This document shows positions 1-8,977 of a stretch of 64,000 bases of DNA, in pieces. Source of the stretch: Bin80 sp965220365 (GTDB lineage Bacteria > Bacteroidota > Rhodothermia > Rhodothermales > Bin80). Below the pieces are notes generated by a model, which saw nothing but the letters and a program-made list of their open reading frames with translations, ran no database searches and had not been told where the DNA came from. A program made the position numbers and the translations under genes. The stretch lies in NCBI GenBank assembly GCA_965220365.1, contig OZ244823.1, positions 682,001-746,000 of the forward strand, given 5' to 3'. Every line of letters starts with the position of its first letter. Positions within the stretch are counted from its first letter, which is position 1.

Positions 1-916
1 TGATCAAGGCGAGAAACAGATCTGCGGTTTCCCGCGTCTGGAAATGCTTCGGGAAGTTTGACTCAATTCCGTGCTCCTCTTGGCCACCAAAAGGTGGATT
101 CGTTAGCACGATGTCAACACGGTCGTTATGCTCGTAGGAGAAGTAAGACCGTGCCAGGGTATTGTCATGACGCAGGAAGGAAGGATCCTCAATGCGGTGC
201 AAGAGCATGTTCGTAACAGCGAGCATGTGGGGGAGCGGTTTTTTCTCTATCGCACGCAGGGAAGCTTGCAGTTCATCTTCGTCTTTAGGGCGCTTCACAT
301 AGTGTTCACGCATATGATTGATGGCGCAAGTGAGAAATCCGCCGGTGCCGCATGCTGGATCAAGCAGTATTTCGCCCGGTTTTGGATCAGTCATCTGGGT
401 CATGAATGAGGTCACCGCACGCGGTGTATAATATTCGCCCGCATTACCCGCAGATTGCAGATCGTTCAGAACCTGTTCGTAGATGTCACCGAAATGCTGA
501 CGCTCGGCCAAGCTGTTGAAGTCAATTCTATTGATCTTGTTTATAACCTGCCGGAGCAGTTGCCCGGACTTCATATAGTTGTAGGCATCCTCAAACACAC
601 TTCGTATAACTTTCGCGCGAGGGCCGGTATTGATAGGAAGTTCTTTTAGCCTCGGAAAGAGCGTCTCATTAACAAAATTTGACAATTCTTCGCCCGTGAT
701 GCCTTCTGGGTTGGCGGCCCAGTTTCGCCAACGCAAATCCCTGGGGATTGGGGATCGGTAATTATCCCTGAGAACTTCAAGTTCTTTATCCTGATCGTCA
801 ATGATTTTAAGGAAGAACATCCAGCACAATTGGCTGATGCGCTGAGCATCGCCATCAACCCCCACATCTTGGCGCATGATCTTCTGAATGGATTTGACGG
901 TGGTGCTAACGGACAT
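1..916 (-). CDS. hsdM: Type I restriction-modification DNA methyltransferase subunit M (3' end beyond window)
   Basis: Modification subunit of a type I R-M system: N6-adenine methyltransferase using S-adenosylmethionine, working in a complex with HsdS and HsdR. About 305 residues are present and the C-terminus lies past the left edge. An HsdM-type N-terminal helical region (residues about 1-150) is followed by EYYTPR (about 161-166), the SAM-binding motif I DPACGTGGF (about 186-194) and the catalytic NPPF (about 273-276). The ATG at 916 is three bases after the hsdR stop (TAA at 922-920), so hsdR and hsdM are co-transcribed with hsdR first. No hsdS is visible; it would have to lie further left. 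Identification is secure. Confidence 0.93.
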   Translation of the reverse strand, partial: MSVSTTVKSIQKIMRQDVGVDGDAQRISQLCWMFFLKIIDDQDKELEVLRDNYRSPIPRDLRWRNWAANPEGITGEELSNFVNETLFPRLKELPINTGPRAKVIRSVFEDAYNYMKSGQLLRQVINKINRIDFNSLAERQHFGDIYEQVLNDLQSAGNAGEYYTPRAVTSFMTQMTDPKPGEILLDPACGTGGFLTCAINHMREHYVKRPKDEDELQASLRAIEKKPLPHMLAVTNMLLHRIEDPSFLRHDNTLARSYFSYEHNDRVDIVLTNPPFGGQEEHGIESNFPKHFQTRETADLFLALI

Positions 917-919
917 ATT

Positions 920-3337
920 TTAGGCGACCTTTTTGTACAAAGCGGATTGAAGATCATGCACGGCTTGCTTAAAACCGGGTTTTCCACCAAAAGAGTCAAC
1001 CAGTTCAACCGGTGTACCGAGACGGTCAAAGGGTGAGATCTTGAGAATATTGGTATCGTCAAGGTTGAAGATGCCATCGTCGGCATACTTGTCAAGTAAT
1101 GCACTGAGCACAGCGCGGGCTTGATCTCCGTATTTCGTGAAAACATCTTGCTTTTTGACGTTCGCAGCCCGTTCCCGGCGGGTTAGTGGCTCTGCGTCAA
1201 AAGCAATATGACAGATAAGATCAAAGAGATCAAGATCATTATCTAGTTCTTGGGCGATATCGGTGATCGGTAGTCCCTCGGATTCTATCTCATCAATGAG
1301 AGCCTGTTTGCGTTCCGTGGCATTCCAGCGCATCAGAAAGTCGTCAAGGCTTTCGAAGTGCTTACGTAAGGTCTTCCGGGTGAAGTCTCGCAGAGATTCG
1401 GTCACCAGCTTGCCGTACTTATCTAGGTAAGTCACCCGCTCAGCTATGATTAACACTTCAACATCATCTACATAGATTTTTCTGCGTGAGTCCACATTTG
1501 GAGGAGGTAGTGGATCTCCACCATCAATAACGGTTTCATCGCTGCTTAACTCGTCCTCGTCCCCTTGCGGCACGTCAGGTGGAACAATAGGATCACCATC
1601 TTCCGGTTCATATACTTGCACTGGTTCCCCGTCGAATTCTGGATCTGCAAAATGGCGAGTGGCACCCCGGAAATCAATGATCGTGAAGAAAAATTTCCGT
1701 GTGTCTTCATGTACGCGTGTGCCCCGACCAATAATTTGTTTGAACTCAGTCATTGATCCCACCTTTCGGTCAAGAACGATAATTCGGCAGGTTTGGACAT
1801 CAACCCCAGTGGAGAGAAGACGTGATGTAGTGACCAGGGTGGGGTATTCTGATTCTGGATCGATAAAGTTACTGAGTTCGGCTTGGCCTACGGGATCACC
1901 GCCTGTGATACGCATTACATATCGTGAACGGCCCTCTACGAGATCACTGTTTTTGTTGATAAGTGTCTGACGCATTCGGGCAGCATGTTCTTGGTCGACA
2001 CAAAAGATGATTGTTTTCTGAAACCGGTTGCCACTTTCTTTCAGAAAGTCCGTGACTTTCTGTGCTACAAGGTCAGTCCGCTCTTTGATCACTAACCTAC
2101 GATCAAAGTCAGTCACATTATATTCGCGGTCGTCAACCTCCTCACCCCTATTGTCAAGCTTTCCTAGTTCTGGGCGCCAGCCTTCTATATCACGATCAAT
2201 ATGAACCCGGACTACTTTGTAGGGCGCGAGGAAGCCATCTTCAATGCCCTGCTTTAAGGAATAAGTAAAAACAGGTTCTCCAAAGTAGGCAATGTTAGAA
2301 ACATATTCGGTCTCCCTCGGTGTGGCCGTAAGACCAATTTGGGTGGCGGAAGAGAAGTATTCAAGGATTTCATGCCATGCAGAATCTTCTGCGGCACTGC
2401 CACGATGACATTCATCAATCACAATCAGGTCAAAGAATGTCGGCGAGAACTTTTTAAATGCTTTCTGGTGTTCTTCAGGGCCTGTTATTGCCTGATAGAG
2501 GCCAAGATATACTTCGTAGGAGTGGTCAATATGCCGCTTGAGTTTTGTCATTGCGCCCCCGAAGGGGCGAAAGTCATTGTTAATCGCTTGGTCAACAAGC
2601 ACGTTACGATCGGCAAGGAACAGGATTCTCTTTTTGCGTCGCGCTTTCCGCAGTCTCCAGATGATCTGAAAAGCAGTATAGGTTTTACCCGTTCCCGTGG
2701 CCATGACCAACAGGATACGGTCCTGTCCCTTAGCGATGGCCTCAATCACAGCATTAATTGCATTAATTTGATAGTAGCGAGAGGTTTTGCCACTGTTGTC
2801 TTCATGATAGTCCTGAAGTACGATTTCCTCAGTTTCCGATGTCAGACCTTTCCAAACCCGATAGCGCGCCCACAAATCAGCGGGTGACGGGAATTCTTCA
2901 AGAGCTAGAGTCGTCTCACGGAGCGCAGAGGTTCCCGCACGGTCGTGAAACACAAAGCCATCACCATTTGAAGAGAATGCGAAGGGGATTTTCAGGATTT
3001 CAGCGTAATCAAGGGCTTGCTGTATACCATCGCCCACGTCGTGAGAGTTGTCCTTCGCTTCAATCACCGCGAGCGGGATATTGGGCTTGAAGGATAGGAT
3101 ATAGTCAGCACGTTTAGCCTGCCCGCGTGTACATATTTTGCCTCGAACGCGGATACGCCCCTTGGTAAAGTGTACCTCTTCACGAATCTGTGTCATCTCG
3201 TCCCATCCGGCTCTGCACAGGGCGGGCGTGATGAATTTCGTACAGATATCACGCTCTGAGAGGTCCTGCATATCCGTCCGGTTCAGCGACCCAGTGCTCT
3301 GGTTCGCTCCACCAGCGTATTCAGGTAAAATTTCCAT
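920..3337 (-). CDS. hsdR: Type I restriction endonuclease subunit R
   Basis: ATP-dependent translocase-nuclease of a type I R-M system, 805 aa. The N-terminal PD-(D/E)xK nuclease core shows D78 in ADYIL and E93/K95 in VIEAKD. The SF2 helicase motor follows, with Walker A MATGTGKT (212-219), the DEAD-like box DECH (308-311) and motif III TATP (337-340), then a second RecA domain ending in a GRGTR motif VI (IIGRGTRVHED). The C-terminal region would bind the methylase. The EcoEI-like arrangement fits the length. M23 (MQDLSERDI) is an alternative start. It is the first gene of an operon with hsdM. Nothing looks broken. Confidence 0.95.
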   Translation of the reverse strand: MEILPEYAGGANQSTGSLNRTDMQDLSERDICTKFITPALCRAGWDEMTQIREEVHFTKGRIRVRGKICTRGQAKRADYILSFKPNIPLAVIEAKDNSHDVGDGIQQALDYAEILKIPFAFSSNGDGFVFHDRAGTSALRETTLALEEFPSPADLWARYRVWKGLTSETEEIVLQDYHEDNSGKTSRYYQINAINAVIEAIAKGQDRILLVMATGTGKTYTAFQIIWRLRKARRKKRILFLADRNVLVDQAINNDFRPFGGAMTKLKRHIDHSYEVYLGLYQAITGPEEHQKAFKKFSPTFFDLIVIDECHRGSAAEDSAWHEILEYFSSATQIGLTATPRETEYVSNIAYFGEPVFTYSLKQGIEDGFLAPYKVVRVHIDRDIEGWRPELGKLDNRGEEVDDREYNVTDFDRRLVIKERTDLVAQKVTDFLKESGNRFQKTIIFCVDQEHAARMRQTLINKNSDLVEGRSRYVMRITGGDPVGQAELSNFIDPESEYPTLVTTSRLLSTGVDVQTCRIIVLDRKVGSMTEFKQIIGRGTRVHEDTRKFFFTIIDFRGATRHFADPEFDGEPVQVYEPEDGDPIVPPDVPQGDEDELSSDETVIDGGDPLPPPNVDSRRKIYVDDVEVLIIAERVTYLDKYGKLVTESLRDFTRKTLRKHFESLDDFLMRWNATERKQALIDEIESEGLPITDIAQELDNDLDLFDLICHIAFDAEPLTRRERAANVKKQDVFTKYGDQARAVLSALLDKYADDGIFNLDDTNILKISPFDRLGTPVELVDSFGGKPGFKQAVHDLQSALYKKVA

Positions 3338-4112
3338 TTCTCAGCTAGGTGCCATCCATTTTAAATCGTTTTTCTTGTAGAACACTCGAATTGGGAGTAC
3401 ATTTTTAGCGATTGATTCGGCGGATTCAATTATTAGGGTGTAGTGAGAAAAGCAATTTTAACGGTTTTTTCGTGGCTAGTAGTTTATACAAGATACTTTA
3501 ATTTCTTCGCTGAGTTGGAAAAAATAACCAGCTCAGGTGAGGATATATTATCATTGTGGTTGTCCTGCTTGTGAATTATAAAAAAAAAAGATACAACCTT
3601 GGTTCGAGGTCATGGTCGGTTTTATGTGACCGTTGCGGTACGGGTGCCCAGAGTGAATGCAGTAGAAGACCTCCTCTACTGTATTCAAATGATCGAAACT
3701 GATCTGCAAAGGGCTCGAAAAAGGCTGAACACCGCCCAATGGAGCATTATTGTGACGAAGATAGTAATCCTCGGGGTATCAGTGCAATGGAGTCCGCAGT
3801 ACTGTTCCCGTGCTTAAGTACATTTCAGATAGATTTTCTGGACTATTAAATTATCAGGCCAACTTACTCAATCCATCTTTTCTTGGACTGAACATCATCT
3901 TGTGAAGGGTAACATGTTCTTTATGCATTTTGGGGTTCAAGGGGCGTCTCAATTGAAACGATCTCAAGCGAACTAAGATAACATCCAACTTCTAGACTAA
4001 TCGCTTGACGGAGGGGAAACGTCCTGTCAGTGAATTGGGGGATGAACCGTATCTTTGAATTGTTGTTTTAGGGCAGAACTGGAGTTATAAAAACTTGAAA
4101 TACCCTCACGTT
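3338..4112. other. Intergenic region, AT-rich, no convincing gene
   Basis: This 775-bp stretch separates hsdR, transcribed leftwards, from the DUF2335 module, transcribed rightwards, so it must contain both promoters. The only open frame of any length (3599-3817, +) has no recognisable domain and poor composition, so I do not call it. An A9 run lies near 3581-3589. I see no tRNA-like fold. Confidence 0.5.
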
Positions 4113-4421
4113 ATGACTGATAAGATGCTTACTGATACTGTGGATCAGTCCCCCCCTAATCGTGATTTGCAGAAGCAGATAAAGGTACTGGACAGAGTAA
4201 TCGAACGCCTTCAGAATGCTGCTAAGGCTAGGAGGAAAGTGAGAGAAGGGTGGATCCCAAAACAAAATTTCTGGGATGAATTTGTTGATGTGAACTGTAC
4301 TCCCATGGGGCAGGACATAGAATATGGCGACGATGCTTATTGGCATAATCTACATGGGTTATGGTATCTCGTAGGAGCCTATTTGTCAGAAGCTATGTCC
4401 TCGTATGACGACGATCTATAA
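4113..4421 (+). CDS. Hypothetical acidic protein upstream of a DUF2335 protein
   Basis: I do not recognise this 102-aa protein. It is mostly predicted helical with a charged central stretch (LDRVIERLQNAAKARRKVR) that could form a short coiled coil, then an aromatic acidic C-terminal part (WHNLHGLWYLVGAYLSEAM, DDD near the end). There is no signal peptide and no clear membrane segment. The frame is open back to a TTG at 4095, but the ATG at 4113 is the more likely start. Its stop overlaps the next start as TAATG, so the two proteins are probably translationally coupled and may act together. It follows the restriction locus on the opposite strand. Confidence 0.6.
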   Translation: MTDKMLTDTVDQSPPNRDLQKQIKVLDRVIERLQNAAKARRKVREGWIPKQNFWDEFVDVNCTPMGQDIEYGDDAYWHNLHGLWYLVGAYLSEAMSSYDDDL

Positions 4422-4936
4422 TGACAGATTCGACGGCAAATGGGGGTGGTGGGGTTAAGGATGGATCCAAAGTTGAAAAGATTCAAGATCAAGACACAGG
4501 ATCAATAGATGAGGCAGATATTGGTCTTGAGAAATGGCTGAAACCGGATACTCCAAGTGAAATAACTCAACGAGTTGGTTTGATTCAGAGAGCATCGGTT
4601 TCATACAGTGGCCCGCTCCCTCCTGCATCCGAAGTTGCCAAATATGAAGAGGCGTACCCCGGGGCGGCTGAACGTATTTTTGCCCTCTCGGAGAACCTCC
4701 TGAAACTCCAAGACAAGGCACTCCACAAACATCATACCCGGTCCATACTCAAAACAATTACTTCCACACTGGTATCTCTAAGCATGATAGCAGTAGCTGG
4801 ACTTGCAATATTGTATGATCCAGCCTGGTTATCAATCCCACTTGGATCTATAGGATTTTTGAGTTTATTACTGAGGGAGTGGTTTAGACGAACAAAAGGG
4901 CAGAAACAGAATACTCCCAATCTATCCGTAGATTAG
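4421..4936 (+). CDS. DUF2335-family membrane protein
   Basis: 171 aa. The central segment SGPLPPASEVAKYEEAYPG (about 63-81) and the following AAERIFALSE match the conserved core of the DUF2335 family (a Y-SGPLPP ... Y---PGAAERI signature), whose function is unknown. A charged helix precedes two predicted membrane segments (about 111-131 and 135-151), and the tail after the second segment is basic (REWFRRTKGQK). The N-terminal 60 residues are polar and glycine/aspartate-rich. It overlaps the upstream 102-aa gene by one base (TAATG). DUF2335 genes are often seen in accessory regions; here the neighbour is a type I restriction locus, so a defence or phage-related role is possible but not shown. 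Confidence 0.78.
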   Translation: MTDSTANGGGGVKDGSKVEKIQDQDTGSIDEADIGLEKWLKPDTPSEITQRVGLIQRASVSYSGPLPPASEVAKYEEAYPGAAERIFALSENLLKLQDKALHKHHTRSILKTITSTLVSLSMIAVAGLAILYDPAWLSIPLGSIGFLSLLLREWFRRTKGQKQNTPNLSVD

Positions 4937-5451
4937 TATCAGCCCAGAGGGTAGTGTTTTGACGAATGGTTTCAGTCCAGTAAGCTTTTTGTTTTCGGGT
5001 TCTACCGGCATTCGTATGTAGGAATATTTGAGGAACCAATTTTTCAGGCTATCATGCAGCCCTACGTTACCAGTAGATCTTCTTGCTGCGTGGTAGTTTA
5101 GGCTCTAGTAATCGATTAAATGAACGACACACCGCATAAAGTACTCCGCCAGGACCCTTCGCCCTTCCATGACGCTGCACCAGCGCCATCACATCGAACA
5201 TCCATAGTTCAGCCTCTCTTGAGTATTGAGGACAGTTGACGTACATTCGCCATTGTAACATCACGAGAGTACGGGGACTGAAATTGGAGCTATCGCGAGA
5301 GTCAAAAGTCCAAGAGGGAACAAAACAAAGGCGCTTCCACGCTCAAATGCTTTTTCATCAGGAAAGGTTAGAGTTTGGTGAAATGTGGGAGGTTGATCCT
5401 ACTGCTGGGGAATCTCAATACTTCAGATTGGGGAGGGTCTCATCATCTTTT
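4937..5451. other. Intergenic region left of ISL3-type element A
   Basis: 515 bp with no gene I can support. A 65-codon frame on the minus strand (5067-5264) has reasonable amino-acid composition (for example SREAELWMFDVMALVQRHG) but no start context and no family I know, so it could be a leftover of a gene truncated by the adjacent element. The right-hand 8 bp (CATCTTTT, 5444-5451) is the flank of the insertion and does not match the flank on its other side. Confidence 0.4.
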
Positions 5452-6855
5452 GGTTCTTGTGCCAATTTTGTGAAAACATGATTTTCACTGCATTCTGGGG
5501 GAGAGGTCCAGCCCTCCGAGATGGAAGTAAATGGCGGTGGCAAATCGTTCATTATTTCGGAATCCACGGGAGCGTACTTTGACGGTTTTTATGCGGCTGT
5601 TGATGCTTTCGGCCGGGCCATTACTAACCTTGAGAATAATCGCATTGATGATTCCCCACAGATGTTTTTTAATGGTTTTGGCGGCTTCCTTCACCGGCTC
5701 CAAGCGGCAGCGCATGGCCCAGGAGAGCCACTTTTCCCAGCCCTTGCGGGCCCAGGTGGGATGCACATAATGCCATAGATTTCGGGCCATCTCCTTGATT
5801 GCCCATGCCCGGGCAGTTTTCAATGAACTGTTCTTCAACGACTGGAACCGCTTTTTCTGCTTCTTGGACATATTTTCCCGGTTCGTTAGCCAGTCGTACT
5901 TACTTCCGGTGAGGGTTGTGTCGCCTTCGGCGCGTAGCGCCTTGTGCTCCTGGCGGCGCACTTTGTCCACGGCCTCCCCCAGATACTTCGCCACATGAAA
6001 CCGGTCAAACGCAATCTTCTTCTCTGCATCGGGAACACACGCGAAGGTGGACGACACGTAGGCGGGCCACATGTCCATGCTCACGCTCTCAATTCCCGCC
6101 AATTGTTCGGAGCTGAGACGTTGATACCAGTGCTTTAGCACATCTTTCGTGCGACCGATCCCCACATACAGGACCTGACCTGACTTCGCATTGGACACGA
6201 TCGTCACGTATTTGTGCCGCTTGCGAAAGGAGGTCTCATCCACGCAAATGTGCGGAATGATCTCCGTTTGTCTGCGATCAAGTCCACGTGCTACCGCATG
6301 CTCCATGATCCGTGAGACCGCTTTCCAGCCCACCCCAAGCTGGCGAGACACCGCCGATACACTCGCCTCACGAAGCCAGCCAATCACCATCTCTTCAAAA
6401 CCATAGGTGAACCGGGAACTCGGCGAAGCCCAGGGAACCTCCACCGTCCGAACCCCATGCGCAGGACATTTTACCCGCGGGATTCGGGCGATCAGTTCCG
6501 TACGATACGTACACGTATCAAGATGACGCCAGGAACGCGCCGTGCGCAAATCATAAAATGGACAAACCTCCTTACACTGCGGACAGGCCAGCGAAGACGT
6601 ATCCGAGCAGGTTAACATGACCCGTCGTACACGATCTGGATTATCATACTCATCCGATAGAATCTCCCACGGTGAGCCCAGACCTAAACTCCCGCGGACG
6701 CCCTCTTGATTCGTTTTCATTGTATGCGTATCTGCTTTGGTTAATCTCCTCGGAATGACGACCAGAAACAAATGGAAAATGATCCCAAATCATGACCGCC
6801 TTATTCCCAATTTGCCTAAATTTACAGATCCGATCACAATAATGGGTGAAGACCC
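5452..6855 (-). mobile_element. ISL3-family insertion sequence, type A, copy 1 (1404 bp)
   Basis: The boundaries come from comparison with the second copy at 17899-19302. Both copies are 1404 bp and start and stop at the same bases. The ends are imperfect inverted repeats, GGGTCTTCACCCATTATTG at the transposase-proximal end and GGTTCTTGTGCCAATTTTG at the other. The single transposase gene fills most of the element. The flanking 8-mers (CATCTTTT on the left, TACTCGCC on the right) differ, so no target duplication remains. On the right it is inserted directly into the C-terminal codons of an IS21-type transposase remnant. Confidence 0.92.
5485..6720 (-). CDS. ISL3-family transposase (element A, copy 1)
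   Basis: 411-aa DDE transposase. The N-terminal zinc-finger region has CPQCKEVC and a later C-x2-H pair (VKCPAHGVRT), followed by a helix-turn-helix-like segment and the catalytic ISL3 core. The acidic residues are visible in HICVDETSFRKRH, SVSMDMWPAY and NGPAESINSRIK. The frame is open to 6771, but MKTNQEG at 6720 aligns with the start of the related element B transposases. The gene is intact. The only base difference I noticed from copy 2 gives isoleucine instead of threonine in the GIINAI segment, so both copies are recent. Confidence 0.92.
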   Translation of the reverse strand: MKTNQEGVRGSLGLGSPWEILSDEYDNPDRVRRVMLTCSDTSSLACPQCKEVCPFYDLRTARSWRHLDTCTYRTELIARIPRVKCPAHGVRTVEVPWASPSSRFTYGFEEMVIGWLREASVSAVSRQLGVGWKAVSRIMEHAVARGLDRRQTEIIPHICVDETSFRKRHKYVTIVSNAKSGQVLYVGIGRTKDVLKHWYQRLSSEQLAGIESVSMDMWPAYVSSTFACVPDAEKKIAFDRFHVAKYLGEAVDKVRRQEHKALRAEGDTTLTGSKYDWLTNRENMSKKQKKRFQSLKNSSLKTARAWAIKEMARNLWHYVHPTWARKGWEKWLSWAMRCRLEPVKEAAKTIKKHLWGIINAIILKVSNGPAESINSRIKTVKVRSRGFRNNERFATAIYFHLGGLDLSPRMQ

Positions 6856-7064
6856 TACTCGCCGGTTCGAAGATTTTCGTGAATTAGCGGGACCGCTTCT
6901 GATTCGGGAGACGGTTGCTGCCCATGTTTGAGAATCGCATTCAAATTCCTGGAGGAATAGGTGCCCAGGGAGATTGCCTGCGCACAGGCGGCATCCACGC
7001 ACTCCCGCCCATGGACTCTGGCCAAGCTTAGAACCCCCAGAACACTCCGGTATCCCTGTTCAGG
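6856..7064 (-). pseudogene. C-terminal fragment of an IS21-family IstA transposase
   Basis: The segment reads PEQGYRSVLGVLSLAR, then ACAQAISLGTYSSRNLNAIL and HENLRTGE, which follows the conserved C-terminus of IstA (usually PEQGFRSCLGILRLA, ACARAL and ILK, then HENLRG). It is cut on one side by the ISL3-type A element inside the last codons. On the other side it is joined to a group II intron reverse transcriptase at about 7064/7065, in the same orientation and, by chance, in frame (DMDIK then PEQGYRS). The rest of the element is absent here. It is a relic with no expected function. Confidence 0.75.
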
Positions 7065-7524
7065 CTTGATATCCATGTCCAGAACCCACGCCCGCTGCCA
7101 GCAACGCGTACGCGCGCCGGATCGCGTCGTGGGCCGATTTCTTCGGTCGATATCCGTACGAGTCGGGATGAAACACCCGTTCCAGGATCGGCTCCAGTAC
7201 CTGCTTTACCACCATCTGTGCCACCCGGTCGGCCACGGTGGGAATCCCCAGCAGTCGAACGCCTCCGCTCGACTTTGGAATATTCACCCGGCGCACCGGC
7301 TTGGGATGATAACTCCCCGATGCCATCCGATTCCAGATCTTGTAGAGATTGTCTGCAAGATTTTCCTCAAATTCTGCGATCGTTTGTTCATCAATCCCCT
7401 CCCCTCCCTAGTTCTCCTTTACGCGTTTCCAAGCCTCCCAAACTTGGCGTTTGGTCACCGGAAACGGCTTTGCGTTTTGCGCTGAAGCCCTCCCTCTCGG
7501 TTGCTTCGTTGCCTTCCGCTGCAT
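7065..7524 (-). pseudogene. Truncated group II intron-encoded reverse transcriptase (LtrA-type)
   Basis: N-terminal part of an intron-encoded RT. It starts with ATG at 7524 preceded by GGGGGTGAACC. Recognisable blocks are KRQVWEAWKRVKEN, LADNLYKIWNRMASGSYHP, the RT1-2 region IPKSSGGVRLLGIPTVADR, and HPDSYGYRPKKSAHDAIRR. Three lesions are visible: an in-frame TAG at 7410-7408 (codon 39), a one-base shift after AIRR before the residues RCWQRAWVLDMDIK, and truncation there. The YADD catalytic box and maturase domain are missing, so the protein is dead. Family assignment is secure. Confidence 0.85.
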
Positions 7525-8029
7525 GGTTCACCCCCTTCGCTCTATCCCCATTACAGGAGCTTCAAGACTACTACGGGATGATCCGCCCGTGTGGGGTGCA
7601 TTGGTACTCAATGCCTTACGGGTACTGCCGCTTGGCACGCTCCCTTCGCAGCACCCCGACACGTTCTCACGTTCCGTACAATGGCCTGAATCACAGTCTC
7701 GCCATGTATATGCCGGAAGTCAGTAGACCAGTAAAACAGGCCCCCGTCTACCTTATCCCGAAATTGCATACTTATCCCGATTTTGACCATCTTCTAAGGC
7801 TTTCGACACGTCTTCCATGGTTCACTCTCGTTCGACTCTGTGATTCCCACCTGACAGGTTCCTACACCTGCCTTTTCCCGACACGCTCACCACGACACCT
7901 CTTTAATGTCGCAGCTGTGGGTGGTTTGCAACCTCCGCCTGTACGGCGATTGCGAGGGGCCCGCCCTCATCCATTGTACAGTTCGGAATACATAGATTAG
8001 TTCATTTCATCACCTCCGAGGTGACACAC
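7065..8029 (-). mobile_element. Group II intron remnant: 5' RNA domains plus the start of the reverse transcriptase
   Basis: Read on the minus strand, the region from 8029 begins GTGTG, matching the 5' GUGYG consensus of group II introns, immediately followed by a small hairpin (TCACCT, loop CGG, AGGTGA). About 500 bp of GC-rich sequence follow, with intron domain I-like blocks (AGGCAGGTGTAGGAACCTGT, GGTGGGAATCACAGAGTCG), then the reverse transcriptase frame from 7524. The GTGTG lies exactly where homology to the ISL3-type B transposase stops (after codons WPAY), so the intron appears to have entered that gene in sense orientation. Domains IV-VI and the 3' exon are missing because the RT is fused to an IS21 fragment. 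Confidence 0.7.
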
Positions 8030-8689
8030 ATACGCCGGCCACATGTCCATGCTCACACTCTTGATGCCCTCCAACTGCGCTGAACTAAGCCCGGCATACC
8101 AATCCTGAAGAGAGGCTTTCGTACGACCTTCACCTACATGCAGCACCGTGCCCGATTCGGAATCGGACACGATGGTAACATAGTCATGGCGCTTGCGAAA
8201 CGAGGTCTCGTCCACACCAATATGGGCAACGCGCTGCTCCGATCTACGTGCAAGGCCCCGTTCGACCGCGCGCTGCATGATCCCATCGATCGCATTCCAA
8301 CTCACATCCATCAAACGGGCCACCGTCGACACACTCGCCTCTTGCAACCAATCAATCACCAGGGACTCAAACTCCACCGTGAACCGAGCTCTCGGTTGCG
8401 CCCACGGAACCGATACCGTGCGCACTCCATGCTCAGAACACGCCACAGGAGGAAGATCTGCAACCACCAGCGTGCGGTACGCGCACATATCCAGATGGCG
8501 CCATTGCCGACGACGCTGATCATAACCCGGACATATGGCGTCACACTCTGGACACCGCAATGGGTGGCCTGCTTTGCAGGTTACCCGGATCTGGACTTCC
8601 CGCGTCTTATGCGCAATCGTCACATCGGAAACCTCCCACGGTGAATGAATACCTAATAGGCGGCGGATGTCTTTCGGTCGTACGGACAT
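8030..8689 (-). pseudogene. ISL3-family transposase (element B, copy 1), truncated
   Basis: The first 220 codons of a 412-aa transposase, starting MSVRPKDIRRLLGIHSPWEV at 8689 and ending at SVSMDMWPAY. The zinc-finger segment and the first two catalytic acids (VDETSFRKRH and SMDMWPAY) are present. The third acidic residue and the C-terminal domain are gone. The frame runs on for nine codons into intron sequence before a stop. Compared with copy 2 there are many synonymous and some amino-acid differences, so this copy is older or came from another source. Confidence 0.88.
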
Positions 8690-8829
8690 ATCGTTGATGA
8701 AAATGAAGTGAAAGAATAAAATCGGAAGGAAACACTCGGAACATGCAAAAAATAGACTCAAATTCTCCCCACACTCCTTACATTTACAATCGAATCCGTC
8801 GTTCTACCCATACAAACGGGGGAAGAGCC
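8030..8829 (-). mobile_element. ISL3-family insertion sequence, type B, copy 1 (5' half only)
   Basis: The outer end at 8829 carries the same terminal sequence as the complete B element at 42364 (GGCTCTTCCCCCGTTTGTAT). Homology runs through the promoter region and the first two thirds of the transposase and stops abruptly at 8030, where the group II intron 5' consensus begins. The remaining 3' part of the element, including the other inverted repeat, is not in this neighbourhood. Confidence 0.88.
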
Positions 8830-8977
8830 AAGAAAATTTTTGGAATTAAATTGTGGGGGCCGTATACTTTGGTCGTTCAGTAGGTGCTCTCCGTCTCACA
8901 GGGTGGGGAACCACTGCTAGTCTAACAAACGATATTGAACCATCCATTCTATGGATATAAAACCAAAACATTTTACA

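Noticed and set aside
5067..5264. 65-codon minus-strand frame left of element A
   Set aside because: Composition looks protein-like, but there is no family, no start context and no neighbour support.
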